Positions 18,101 to 25,162 of a stretch of 64,000 nucleotides of DNA are shown here, in pieces (position 1 is the stretch's first letter; every line of letters starts with the position of its first letter). Source of the DNA: Proteiniclasticum aestuarii (GTDB lineage Bacteria; Bacillota; Clostridia; Clostridiales; Clostridiaceae); the NCBI RefSeq assembly GCF_017368455.1, contig NZ_JAFNJU010000003.1, forward strand, positions 124,001 through 188,000, in the 5' to 3' direction. A program made the translations under genes and the position numbers. The notes under the pieces were generated by a model, which was given only the letters and a program-made list of their open reading frames with translations, was not told where the DNA came from and did not search any database.

Positions 18101-18253
18101 AATCGATTTAATATTACAAACATCGCAAATTTAGAACCTACAGCAGTAGGAGTATTAATTGGTATTAGCATGTTCTTAGCCTTTATTTCAGGTTTAATTC
18201 CTTCTTCATCGGCTGCTAATAAAGATCCAGTAGAAGCTTTGAGAAGTGAATAA
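15104..18253 (+). CDS. fused ABC transporter ATPase/permease (MacB/FtsX-type)
   Basis: A 1049-residue fusion. The ABC ATPase (~1-225) has Walker A GASGSGKT (38-45), signature LSGGQ (142-146) and Walker B IILADE (162-167), with the EPTGALD of the LolD/MacB group. A first transmembrane helix (~255-280) follows. Next is a very large extracytoplasmic region (~285-905), acidic and Asn/Gln-rich, then an FtsX-like permease with three helices (~925-1045) ending NKDPVEALRSE. MacB-type pumps move peptides, lipids or drugs mechanically from the periplasmic side. The codon choice is markedly AT-rich compared with flanking genes, pointing to horizontal acquisition. RBS GAAAGGTG. Substrate unknown; antimicrobial peptide resistance is one possibility. 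Confidence 0.88.
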   Translation: MLELKNIRKFYRTKDFVQNALNKVSVSFRDNEFVSILGASGSGKTTMLNIIGGLDRYDEGDVIIEGISTKKYKSADWDAYRNSRVGFIFQSYNLIPHQTALANVELALRLSGVSANERKKRAIEALEEVGLGDHIHKRPTQLSGGQMQRVAIARALINDPEIILADEPTGALDSTTADQVMDLLVEIAKDRLIIMVTHNSELADKYTNRIIQLKDGMIIGDTNPHTIKTKDASIVAKAKKTKMSFLTAVSLSVSNLLTKKGRTIITAVAGSIGIIGIASILALASGINNYIDSVEEETMSAFPLSIDSSGIDITSFLGGEGNADENTTEVPSETIPEPAKDEQTQEAERPVDEVPILNTVTSLFSFQNKNDLRSFKEHLETNQSEIDPYVKNIQYKYGITPQIYLENEADAVRQVNPDTVFSQFNFGSPAGLDLISGAADFGRQNFNELPGDISLFEDQYDVLEGKWATKINEIVVVLTDSGSLTDTTMYALGLKNREDLKNLFENFANDEDIEVEEDKKDKINFQEIMDVTFKLVNPAEKYTYDESFDLWVDRSEDKKYMDAVIESALELEVVGIVRANPDTNNPVLSSGLYYSSELTQYLITEAARYDIVQQQIEDEELNVFTGKRFDDEEEFVPSELFNLEDFITVDQEMIQNAFSFDQSALNINFSNFNINVDVSDLPALELDVLAESIATQVNIPVEEIQVILVSVLQDFVATQNEQQVTELGDWVANFEVYIQSEEVQAQLIQDFEKVNSDANITQTLVDIVQNYFTTYISTSFNQLIGKVQADVTRQFQREIGNLAGNIQNAVNFDTNALTDAFQFNIEEDELFNLISSFGQREQISRNSNLNLLGYRDLDDPTSINLYPKDFTTKESVVKFIEDYNTEKINAGEVDKVVNYTDLISAILSSVTTIIDTISYALVAFVAISLVVSSIMIGVITYVSVLERIKEIGILRAIGASKKDIRRVFNAETLIIGFAAGTFGILVTYGISIIANIIVYNRFNITNIANLEPTAVGVLIGISMFLAFISGLIPSSSAANKDPVEALRSE

Positions 18254-18310
18254 TTGCACAATGAAATACGAACCGAAAAGACTCTATACTCATATTATAA
18301 AGTGCTAAAT

Positions 18311-18353
18311 AACCTCTCATGCTGCTATTTACTATAGCCAATATGAGAGGGTT
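18311..18353 (+). terminator. hairpin after the ABC transporter gene
   Basis: AACCTCTCAT (18311-18320) pairs with ATGAGAGGGTT (18343-18353) over 9-10 bp, with only three T downstream. Probable terminator with a weak T tract. Confidence 0.45.
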
Positions 18354-18508
18354 TCCCTAGCGACACAACATCAGATGAAAATTGCTCCTTTTTAGCGATA
18401 TGAATAATTATGCTTTTGCTAGGTTAAGCCGAATGTGATTATTGAATAAAGCCAAAGGGCTTTACTACTTCAAGAAAACTGTAAAGAAGTAAAAGGAGGG
18501 TGAATCCA

Positions 18509-18598
18509 GGATACAGAAAAGGAGATTCTGGCATGAATCTGGATGATGACAAGGTGGATCCCAATGATCCGCTCAATGACCCCAAAAGGCGACTTTAG
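18509..18598 (+). pseudogene. 3' remnant of a second YflT-like stress protein gene
   Basis: Thirty in-frame codons ending in TAG encode GYRKGDSGMNLDDDKVDPNDPLNDPKRRL-like tail, matching the final residues of the intact stress protein at 13766-14362. No start codon or N-terminal part exists upstream; the reading frame is lost at about 18508. The remainder of the gene appears to have been replaced or deleted when the AT-rich ABC transporter segment arrived. Confidence 0.8.
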
Positions 18599-18722
18599 AA
18601 TAAGGGATTATGAAGGATGATCAGACATAAGATGGGTAGTCCATCAGAGAGGGAAAAAACTATGTAGCTTTCTCTCTTTAATATAGAAAGCCGATGCAAT
18701 TTTTTGCATCGGCTTTCGTATA
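18509..18722 (+). repeat. direct repeat copy 2
   Basis: Counterpart of 14273-14480: remnant coding tail followed by the stems GAGAGGGAAAA...GCTTTCTCTCTTT and GAAAGCCGATGCAA / TTGCATCGGCTTTC. The order, spacing and base-pair compensations match copy 1. Confidence 0.8.
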
Positions 18723-18733
18723 GTCTAGTTACA

Positions 18734-18838
18734 TTATTTTTTCTTTTTCAGTTCCCTCATGATCAGAGCGGAGAATCCAATCAGATACGCAGCAAAAGGT
18801 ATGAATCCTACAAGGACACCCTTGGTTTGTTTCTTCAA
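18734..18838 (-). CDS. 34-residue single-span membrane miniprotein
   Basis: The reverse strand has a TTG start at 18836-18838, with AGAGGTG seven bases upstream, and ends in TAA at 18734-18736. The product begins MKKQTKGVLVGFIPFAAYLI and finishes FSALIMRELKKKK: one hydrophobic helix (~8-26) with a basic tail. The positive-inside rule would leave the Lys-rich tail in the cytoplasm. No homolog is recognised. It precedes the serpin gene's 3' end in the same orientation but 95 bp away. It may be a genuine small protein or chance; the ribosome binding site favours the former. Confidence 0.45.
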   Translation of the reverse strand: MKKQTKGVLVGFIPFAAYLIGFSALIMRELKKKK

Positions 18839-18933
18839 TTTATTCACCTCTTGAAATCATCATAGCCCAATGAGATAAAAACCAGATTAAATCTCTTGAA
18901 CGCAGGAATCGGATCATTAAGATCTATGCAGAC

Positions 18934-20187
18934 CTATTCAACAAATAGTGTGGTACCGATAAAGAGCGGAAGGTAGCTTTCCTTATCCACGATGAGATAC
19001 AGGAAAGGTCTGTCGAGATAGACGCTCTTGGGCTCTTCTATGGCGGCGGATTCTTCCGATACTTCCACCACGGTGGCGGCGCCGGCTTTGGTTCCCTTCT
19101 CATCCACTTCGATTTTGGTCTTATGGATGACTCTGCTGATATATAGATTGCCCTCTGCCGTGCCCAGGTCTTTAAGATCGGCCTTTTGCTCATCAAAGGC
19201 GTCCACCATGCCCATGCTCTTCAGGATATCGGACATTTCCACAGAGTACTCTGTGGTGAATTTTGGCATCATGGTTTTCACTTCAACATTTTCCGCATTC
19301 TTTATGAGGCTCTGCAGCTTTTCGCCTGTGAGACCTGCAATATAGGCAGAAAGATGAAGATCTTCTGGTGGCAGCATGGCCACAAAGGCATACTGCCCGC
19401 CGGCGTAGTCTTTGATGAAGCCTTTGGCGCCGTCATCCTCGATATAAAGATGCTCTTCGGAATACATCATATCCGCTCTCTGGATGGTGCCGTCATCGGC
19501 AGTGAAGATGTCTTCTCGGATACTGCTTTCGTTGTAGATGGTCTGCCATTCTGCATCAAAGGAAAGGGCGTTGATGAGATACATGACGGCTTCGGCTGGA
19601 ATCTGATCCAGAATATCTACGATCATTCCGTCGGTTTCCTTTTCCACCCAGTCATTGATGGCTTTCAGTGTGCTTTCATCGAAGGGAGATCTGTAGACCC
19701 CTGCTTCATAGTAGTTGGCGTTGGTCTGGAGAAACTCCTTGTTCACTTCGATTCTTCCACCTTCTCTGAACCAGATGGAGTTCGCCATGCTGACCTTCAG
19801 TTTGTCTTCGTCAGGAAGGTTCCTCATATAGAGGTTCATGAGCTGGTTGATCTTCTCTCTGGGCAGCCCGAAGACCGCCTCCATTTCTGCCAAGGTGTTC
19901 TCCCTGGCGCCGTTTGCCGTCATGCCCAAAGCTGAAAGGGCGGATACGGGAGAAATCAGGGTGTTCTGGCAGAGAAGATTCATCTTGAAAAGTTCCAGTG
20001 AAAAATCCATGGCAGCGATGTTGTCTTCTTCGATATAGGCATCAATGGTCTCGGCGGACCCCGGTCTGATGTCCTTCATGAGATCATCTCCAGCTGCGGA
20101 AGCCTTCTGGCTGCATCCGGTGAAAGTGAAGACCATTATGCCAAGGAGCAGTGTCGTCAGGATTGGTATCAGTCTCTTCTTTTTCAT
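18934..20187 (-). CDS. serpin family lipoprotein (protease inhibitor)
   Basis: A 417-residue protein; the ATG at 20185-20187 follows GAGGGGG and gives a type II signal peptide with lipobox FTGC, so the inhibitor is anchored outside the membrane. The rest is a full-length serpin (~370 residues): NANSIWFREG-like NSIWF motif, ALSFDAEW, the GTKAGAATVVEV hinge (~365-376) and the C-terminal signature LDRPFLYLIVD. The Ala-rich hinge indicates an inhibitory serpin. Counting from the hinge, the predicted scissile bond is E379-S380. Serpins trap serine or cysteine proteases by loop insertion. Bacterial examples are thought to guard against host or own proteases. A promoter lies at 20281-20309. Confidence 0.9.
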   Translation of the reverse strand: MKKKRLIPILTTLLLGIMVFTFTGCSQKASAAGDDLMKDIRPGSAETIDAYIEEDNIAAMDFSLELFKMNLLCQNTLISPVSALSALGMTANGARENTLAEMEAVFGLPREKINQLMNLYMRNLPDEDKLKVSMANSIWFREGGRIEVNKEFLQTNANYYEAGVYRSPFDESTLKAINDWVEKETDGMIVDILDQIPAEAVMYLINALSFDAEWQTIYNESSIREDIFTADDGTIQRADMMYSEEHLYIEDDGAKGFIKDYAGGQYAFVAMLPPEDLHLSAYIAGLTGEKLQSLIKNAENVEVKTMMPKFTTEYSVEMSDILKSMGMVDAFDEQKADLKDLGTAEGNLYISRVIHKTKIEVDEKGTKAGAATVVEVSEESAAIEEPKSVYLDRPFLYLIVDKESYLPLFIGTTLFVE

Positions 20188-20280
20188 TTTTATCCCCCTC
20201 GATTCTCTGGTTGTTCCTGTACCTTCGGGCAGAAAGGCTATTCTGATAATACCCCTAGGGTGTATGGAAATCATTTAAGC

Positions 20281-20309
20281 ATTGTACCCCAAAATAAAAG
20301 TGAATTCAA
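20281..20309 (-). promoter_or_regulatory. promoter of the serpin gene
   Basis: On the reverse strand TTGAAT (20304-20309), 17-bp spacer, TACAAT (20281-20286), about 95 bp before the serpin start codon. Confidence 0.6.
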
Positions 20310-20520
20310 TAGCTGCTGTTCAATAGATAAAATGGTGCTGATGAAAATCGATGCTCCTATGACAGAAGCACGGATCTTTTTACTTTATTCCATCGTACTA
20401 TCATTTTTCTAATGGATGGTTACAATAATGAGACTTTACTTTCGGATAAGGGAAATGTCTCTGCGCATTTTCGTGCGGGCTCCTGCATGAAATGATATGA
20501 TGGAAGTATATCATGGGCTT

Positions 20521-20646
20521 TTATGCTCATTTATGATTGAATTAAATGCAAATATTTTATGAAAACGTATTGACTTCTCATAAACGAGTATATATAATGC
20601 AATTAATGAGCATAATCGTTCAAGATTAGTTATAAATGAGCAAAAT
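20521..20646 (+). promoter_or_regulatory. repeated operator-like sites in the fructose operon promoter region
   Basis: The 11-14 bp motif ATAAATGAGCATAA occurs three times. One copy is inverted (TTATGCTCATTTAT, 20521-20534) and two are direct (ATTAATGAGCATAA, 20602-20615; ATAAATGAGCAAAA, 20632-20645), flanking the -35/-10 at 20570-20598. The arrangement fits an operator for the DeoR-family regulator encoded immediately downstream. Confidence 0.6.
20570..20598 (+). promoter_or_regulatory. promoter of the fruR-fruK-fruA-fruBC operon
   Basis: TTGACT (20570-20575), 17-bp spacer, perfect TATAAT (20593-20598). Confidence 0.75.
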
Positions 20647-20668
20647 ATTATAAAAAGGATGATTGATT

Positions 20669-21424
20669 ATGTTTGCAGAAGAAAGACAAAGAAAAATTAT
20701 CGAGATGATGGAGGAAAGTTCAAGCCTGAAAGTGGCAGAACTGGCAGCACATTTTGACGTATCAGAGTCCACCATCAGAAGGGATTTACAGGAACTGGAA
20801 GAACATCAGATTCTCAAGAGAACCCATGGAGGAGCAGTCAGTATACAGAAGAGAGGGTTTGAGCCTACATTCAAGGAGAAGAAAGAGGAATTCTCTCATG
20901 AAAAGAAGAGGATCGGTGAACTGGCGGCGGAGCTTGTAGAAGACGGCTACAGCGTGATCCTTGATACCGGAACCACCACACTGGAGATCGCCAAGAGAAT
21001 CCGAAACAAGAAGATCACAGTGATCACGAATTCTCTGGATATCGCAGAAGAACTCAGTGAAGTGGAAAACATCGAACTGATCATGACGGGTGGAACCCTT
21101 CGAGGAAACACCAGAGCCATGGTAGGGTACCTTACAGAAAACACACTGAAGAATTTCAGGGCTGACATCGCCTTCATCGGGGCCAATGGAATCACCGGAA
21201 AAGACGGAGCCACCACACCGAATCATGTGGAAGCCATGACGAAGCGGGCCATGATCGCTTCTGCCAACAGAGTGTATCTGGTTGCAGATACATCCAAGTT
21301 CGGAAATGTGAGCTTTGCAGTCATCACACCGGTAAATCAGATAACTGGAATCATCACAGCTGGTGAGATGAATGAAGAGACAGCACTCGTAGAGAAGAAT
21401 AAAGAGATTGAAATCGTAAAATAG
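20669..21424 (+). CDS. fruR: DeoR/GlpR-family repressor of the fructose operon
   Basis: A 251-residue regulator. ATG at 20669 gives MFAEERQRKIIEMMEE, the canonical DeoR start; the in-frame TTG six bases earlier is too close to the AAAAAGGA site. A winged HTH (residues ~6-55, VAELAAHFDVSESTIRRDLQELE) is followed by a DeoR C-terminal sugar-phosphate sensor domain with DTGTTTLEIAKRI and IMTGG. Position at the head of a fruK-PTS operon matches the FruR of Firmicutes and actinobacteria, which responds to fructose-1-phosphate or fructose-1,6-bisphosphate. The repeats at 20521-20646 are its likely operators. Confidence 0.9.
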   Translation: MFAEERQRKIIEMMEESSSLKVAELAAHFDVSESTIRRDLQELEEHQILKRTHGGAVSIQKRGFEPTFKEKKEEFSHEKKRIGELAAELVEDGYSVILDTGTTTLEIAKRIRNKKITVITNSLDIAEELSEVENIELIMTGGTLRGNTRAMVGYLTENTLKNFRADIAFIGANGITGKDGATTPNHVEAMTKRAMIASANRVYLVADTSKFGNVSFAVITPVNQITGIITAGEMNEETALVEKNKEIEIVK

Positions 21425-21435
21425 GAGGCGTTTCC

Positions 21436-22374
21436 ATGATCATCACAGTAACACTGAATCCTGCCATGGATAAGACCATGGTGATTGATGGAATAGAGAT
21501 CGGGGAAGTCAATCGAGCCGATTCCATAAGAAATGACATCGGAGGAAAGGGCATCAATGTATCGAAAGTGCTGAAGTCCTTCGGAACAGATACGCTGGCC
21601 ACCGGATTTCTTGGGGGCATGATAGAAGAACCGTTCCGTAAGGAACTGAATCGTATGGGTATTAAAGACCAGTTCATTTCCATTCAGGGAAATACAAGAA
21701 CCAACATCAAGCTTGTAGACCGGAAGAATGAAACCAATACAGACATCAATGAACCTGGTCCGCTCATCAGCGGTGGGGAAATTGAAAAGTTCATCGGTTT
21801 CTATAAGGAGACGGTGAAGAAAGGGGATATAGTTGTTCTCGCAGGTGGTCTTCCGCCTAATATTTCTCAGGACCTCTATGGAAGACTGACCAGAATGGCA
21901 AAAGATAAGGGTGCCCTTGTGGTCATCGATGCGGAAGGCGAACCCCTGAAGCATGCACTTGTCGAGCTACCTGATATGATCAAACCCAATGAGAAGGAGC
22001 TTGCATCCTATCTAGGAAAAGCAGTTCTGACGGAAGAGGAGATCGTGCAGGCTGCCCGGTCCCTGGTGGAAAAGGGTATCCAGAAAGTGCTGGTATCAAG
22101 AGGGGAAAAAGGAAGTATATTCGCCACAGAAAGGTCCGTCTTTATGGGTATAGGGCTTGAGGTAGAGGTGAAGAGCACGGTTGGTGCTGGAGATTCCATG
22201 GTTGCTGCACTGGTCTTTGCGGAGAAGGAGAAGCTTAGTGATTCTGAAACCCTAGCCCTTGCCCAGGCCACTGGAGCTGCTGCAGTAGCGACAGAAGGAA
22301 CAGAGGCCTGTACAAGAGAAGATGTGGAAAGATACCTGGCCGATGCCAGAGAGAAAATAAAGGAGGTAAGATAA
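21436..22374 (+). CDS. fruK: 1-phosphofructokinase
   Basis: A 312-residue PfkB-family kinase: TLNPAMDKTM at the N-terminus, GGKGINVSKVL (~38-48), and the catalytic STVGAGDSMVAA with base D253. In PTS operons this enzyme phosphorylates fructose-1-phosphate to fructose-1,6-bisphosphate. RBS ATAGGAGGCG lies 7 bp upstream of the ATG, and the stop codon overlaps the next ATG by one base (TAATG), implying translational coupling to the EIIA gene. Confidence 0.92.
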   Translation: MIITVTLNPAMDKTMVIDGIEIGEVNRADSIRNDIGGKGINVSKVLKSFGTDTLATGFLGGMIEEPFRKELNRMGIKDQFISIQGNTRTNIKLVDRKNETNTDINEPGPLISGGEIEKFIGFYKETVKKGDIVVLAGGLPPNISQDLYGRLTRMAKDKGALVVIDAEGEPLKHALVELPDMIKPNEKELASYLGKAVLTEEEIVQAARSLVEKGIQKVLVSRGEKGSIFATERSVFMGIGLEVEVKSTVGAGDSMVAALVFAEKEKLSDSETLALAQATGAAAVATEGTEACTREDVERYLADAREKIKEVR

Positions 22375-22817
22375 TGACGACCAAGGATATGTTTTCAAGA
22401 GAAAGAGTCACGTTCAACTTAAAATCAGAGTCTAAGAAAGAGGTGATCGATGAGCTCATCGATATTCTTATTGCCGACGGTAAAGTAAACGACAAAGAAG
22501 CTTTCAGAGCAGCTGTTCTTCATAGAGAAGAAGAGTTCTCAACAGGAATCGGTATGGGCATCGCGATCCCTCACGGAAAGAGCGATGCTGTCAATGAGGC
22601 ATCCATTGTGTTCGGAAGAAGCGATGCCGGCATTGATTATGAAAGTATGGATGATCTTCCTGCGCACCTATTTTTCCTCATTGCGGTCCCAATGGAGTCC
22701 AGCGACCTGCATCTGCGTGCCTTGAGTGAGATTTCAAGAAATCTCATGCACAAGGAAATGAGAGACCAGCTCATGAGCTGCCAGACCTATGAAGAGTTTA
22801 TCAACGCATTTAAATAA
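22374..22817 (+). CDS. PTS fructose-family EIIA component
   Basis: A 147-residue EIIA of the mannitol/fructose family. The phospho-accepting histidine is in GIAIPHGKSDAV (H67). It begins inside the fruK stop codon. It passes phosphate from HPr to the EIIB domain of the following gene. Separate IIA and IIBC polypeptides are common in Clostridia, in contrast to the fused FruA of Bacillus. Confidence 0.92.
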   Translation: MTTKDMFSRERVTFNLKSESKKEVIDELIDILIADGKVNDKEAFRAAVLHREEEFSTGIGMGIAIPHGKSDAVNEASIVFGRSDAGIDYESMDDLPAHLFFLIAVPMESSDLHLRALSEISRNLMHKEMRDQLMSCQTYEEFINAFK

Positions 22818-22851
22818 GTGAACAAAAATAAACGATAAAGGAGCAGATTCT

Positions 22852-24213
22852 ATGAAAATTATTGCTGTTACGTCTTGTCCAACAGGCATTGCGCATACCT
22901 ATATGGCAGCTGAAGCCCTTCAGATCGCTGCCAAGGAAATGGGACATGAAATGAAAGTGGAAACCCAGGGTTCTGTAGGTGCGGAAAATGTGATCACGGA
23001 AGCGGATCTCCAGTCCGCTGATGCGGTGATTCTAGCCATCGATACCAACATCGACAAGTCAAGATTCCAGGGAATTCCAGTGGTGGAGGCATCTGTGAAG
23101 GATGCCATCAAGGATGCGAAAGGTCTCATTACTAAAGCGCTGGCAGCCAAGCCCGTTTCTGCCAGAGTGGACTATGCAGAGGAGATGAACGGAAACGGAG
23201 GCAAAAGCAAGAGCGGAATCTACAAGCATCTCATGACCGGCGTTTCCTTCATGATCCCATTTGTGGTCGCAGGAGGACTGCTCATCGCTTTCTCCTTCGC
23301 TTTCGGTATCCATGCGGCGGATGAAGAAGGAACTTTAGCTGCAGCGCTCATGACCATTGGTGGTTCCGCTTTCGGTCTTATGGTTCCGATTCTAGCCGGA
23401 TATATCGCCTACTCCATAGCGGACCGACCTGGTATTGTTCCTGGTATGGTTGGGGGAATCATCGCCAATTCACTGGGAACCGGATTTTTAGGTGGACTCA
23501 TTGCTGGTTTCCTGGCTGGATATGTCATTCTTGCAATCAGAAAAGTCATCAAGCTGCCCAAATCCTTTGAAGGACTCATGCCTGTACTTATACTACCTGT
23601 CATTTCCACACTGGTTGTCGGACTTATTCTGATCTTTGTTCTGGGTGGCCCTGTGAAATCCATCAATGATGCGATGCTTGCATGGCTCGATGGCATGAGT
23701 GGTGCCAATGCAGTAGTCCTAGGTGGAATTCTGGGAATCATGATGGCTGCTGATATGGGTGGACCGATCAACAAAGCGGCTTACACCTTTGGTGCAGCGA
23801 CCATCGCGCAGGGAGAACCTTCGGGAGTCATGGCTGCGGTTATGGCAGCTGGTATGGTTCCACCACTGGCCATTGCACTCTCCACTGTACTGGCGAAAAA
23901 CAAGTATACGCTGGAAGAAAGAGAAGCCGGTAAGGCGAACTGGGCACTGGGTGCTTCGTTCATCACAGAAGGAGCGATTCCTTTTGCGGCGGCGGATCCG
24001 CTGAGAGTCATTCCATCCATGATGGTGGGTTCAGCGGTTGCTGGTGCACTGTCCATGCTCTTTGGCGCAACCCTTGCAGTGCCTCATGGAGGAATCTTCG
24101 TTCTGCCGATCCCCAATGCGGTAGGCAATCTACCCATGTACATTCTCGCGATTGTGGTGGGCTCTGCAGTGGGTGGACTCATGCTGACAGCACTGAAGAA
24201 GAAAAAAGCATAG
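22852..24213 (+). CDS. PTS fructose-family EIIBC permease
   Basis: A 453-residue membrane protein. The EIIB domain (1-~100) begins MKIIAVTSCPTGIAHTYMAA with the phosphocysteine C9. A short linker leads to the EIIC domain (~118-450) with about ten membrane segments, including the MMAADMGGPINKAAYTFG motif and FITEGAIPFAAADP. Together with the EIIA gene it completes a fructose-specific PTS. 34 bp after EIIA, with its own AAAGGAG site. Substrate is inferred from the partner fruK; mannose or 2-O-mannosyl-glycerate family members look similar. Confidence 0.9.
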   Translation: MKIIAVTSCPTGIAHTYMAAEALQIAAKEMGHEMKVETQGSVGAENVITEADLQSADAVILAIDTNIDKSRFQGIPVVEASVKDAIKDAKGLITKALAAKPVSARVDYAEEMNGNGGKSKSGIYKHLMTGVSFMIPFVVAGGLLIAFSFAFGIHAADEEGTLAAALMTIGGSAFGLMVPILAGYIAYSIADRPGIVPGMVGGIIANSLGTGFLGGLIAGFLAGYVILAIRKVIKLPKSFEGLMPVLILPVISTLVVGLILIFVLGGPVKSINDAMLAWLDGMSGANAVVLGGILGIMMAADMGGPINKAAYTFGAATIAQGEPSGVMAAVMAAGMVPPLAIALSTVLAKNKYTLEEREAGKANWALGASFITEGAIPFAAADPLRVIPSMMVGSAVAGALSMLFGATLAVPHGGIFVLPIPNAVGNLPMYILAIVVGSAVGGLMLTALKKKKA

Positions 24214-24229
24214 ATCGTATCATCAATGA

Positions 24230-24262
24230 AGAACTGCATCTGAAGAGATGCGGTTCTTTTTC
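24230..24262 (+). terminator. intrinsic terminator of the fructose operon
   Basis: AGAACTGCATC (24230-24240) pairs with GATGCGGTTCT (24247-24257) with one G-U pair, followed by TTTTTCC. Confidence 0.8.
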
Positions 24263-24398
24263 CATGGAGTAGAGATGATGAAGTGAAATCATAGGAGAGC
24301 ATTTCCGTATTGTTATTGGAAAAATAATAAATTGGAGAAGAAAAATATATATCTCATGAGTACTATGAAAGTACAGATAGAGAAAGGAGATGGAACGC

Positions 24399-24953
24399 AT
24401 GGGTATGTATATCCGAAGCGAAGGAACAGAGTACTCCGTAAGGTTTGTCAGGGTCTATCATTTCATCGGTATTTTTCTGATTCTACTCATCGCCGGACCA
24501 CTTCATTTCGCCTATGAATGGTCGGGTGAGAATTTTTTCGTCAGCCTGGTGGCTCCTGTCAATGAAAGCATCTGGGAGCATCTGAAAATGGTCTACTGGC
24601 CTACACTCTTGTGGTGGGTTCTGGGATACGCATTGTTCAGGAGAAGAAGCAGGCTTTCCGGTATGCGCTGGGGACAGTCCATGGCTGTCAGCATCATTTT
24701 CGGGATGCTGGTCATCGTGCTCTGGTATTACACCTGGGCGGGAGCCTTCGCCATTGAAGCTTCCTGGATCAATTTCTCGTCCATGGTCAGTGTCGTCATC
24801 GGACAGCTACTGGCGATCCATGTCTATCGGGTGGCAAAGCCCAGATGGGTCTACTTTGTGCCTGGGATGATCATTGTGGTCAGTCTGGCATTCATGTCGG
24901 GGTTCTTCACCTATTATCCTCCGGCTCTGCCGATGTTTGTGTCGCCTTATTAA
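24399..24953 (+). CDS. DUF6512-like integral membrane protein
   Basis: A 184-residue protein with five predicted membrane helices. ATG at 24399 is 9 bases after AAAGGAG; the earlier in-frame ATG at 24390 abuts that site. The segment GPLHFAYEWSG, then PVNESIWEHLKMVYWP (~45-60), matches a conserved pattern I associate with DUF6512 proteins of Firmicutes. The charged residues of the NESxWEHLK motif lie at a membrane edge and might bind a ligand. No function is known. The gene appears monocistronic. Confidence 0.7.
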   Translation: MGMYIRSEGTEYSVRFVRVYHFIGIFLILLIAGPLHFAYEWSGENFFVSLVAPVNESIWEHLKMVYWPTLLWWVLGYALFRRRSRLSGMRWGQSMAVSIIFGMLVIVLWYYTWAGAFAIEASWINFSSMVSVVIGQLLAIHVYRVAKPRWVYFVPGMIIVVSLAFMSGFFTYYPPALPMFVSPY

Positions 24954-25104
24954 GTCTGAGACAATCTCCAGAGGTATTGAATAAGAGAAGTAGATCTCCT
25001 GGAGCAGCCCGTCATGAGGCTGAGGTGGGGGATCAGTTATAAGCGGTCCAGGATTTTGCCTGGATAGATGATCCAGGGTTGATTCTTAATTATCTCTTAA
25101 TATT

Positions 25105-25133
25105 TTGATTATCAAAGTATACATCTGTATAAT
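25105..25133 (+). promoter_or_regulatory. promoter of the nitronate monooxygenase-like gene
   Basis: TTGATT (25105-25110), 17-bp spacer, perfect TATAAT (25128-25133), 30 bp upstream of the TTG start. Confidence 0.75.
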
Positions 25134-25162
25134 GGAGGTATTGAAAAATTGGAGGTAGGAAA

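Noticed and set aside
24955..25162. Riboswitch before the nitronate monooxygenase gene
   Set aside because: A TCCAGG/CCTGGA hairpin near 25047-25064 lies upstream of the promoter, so it would not be in the message of that gene.
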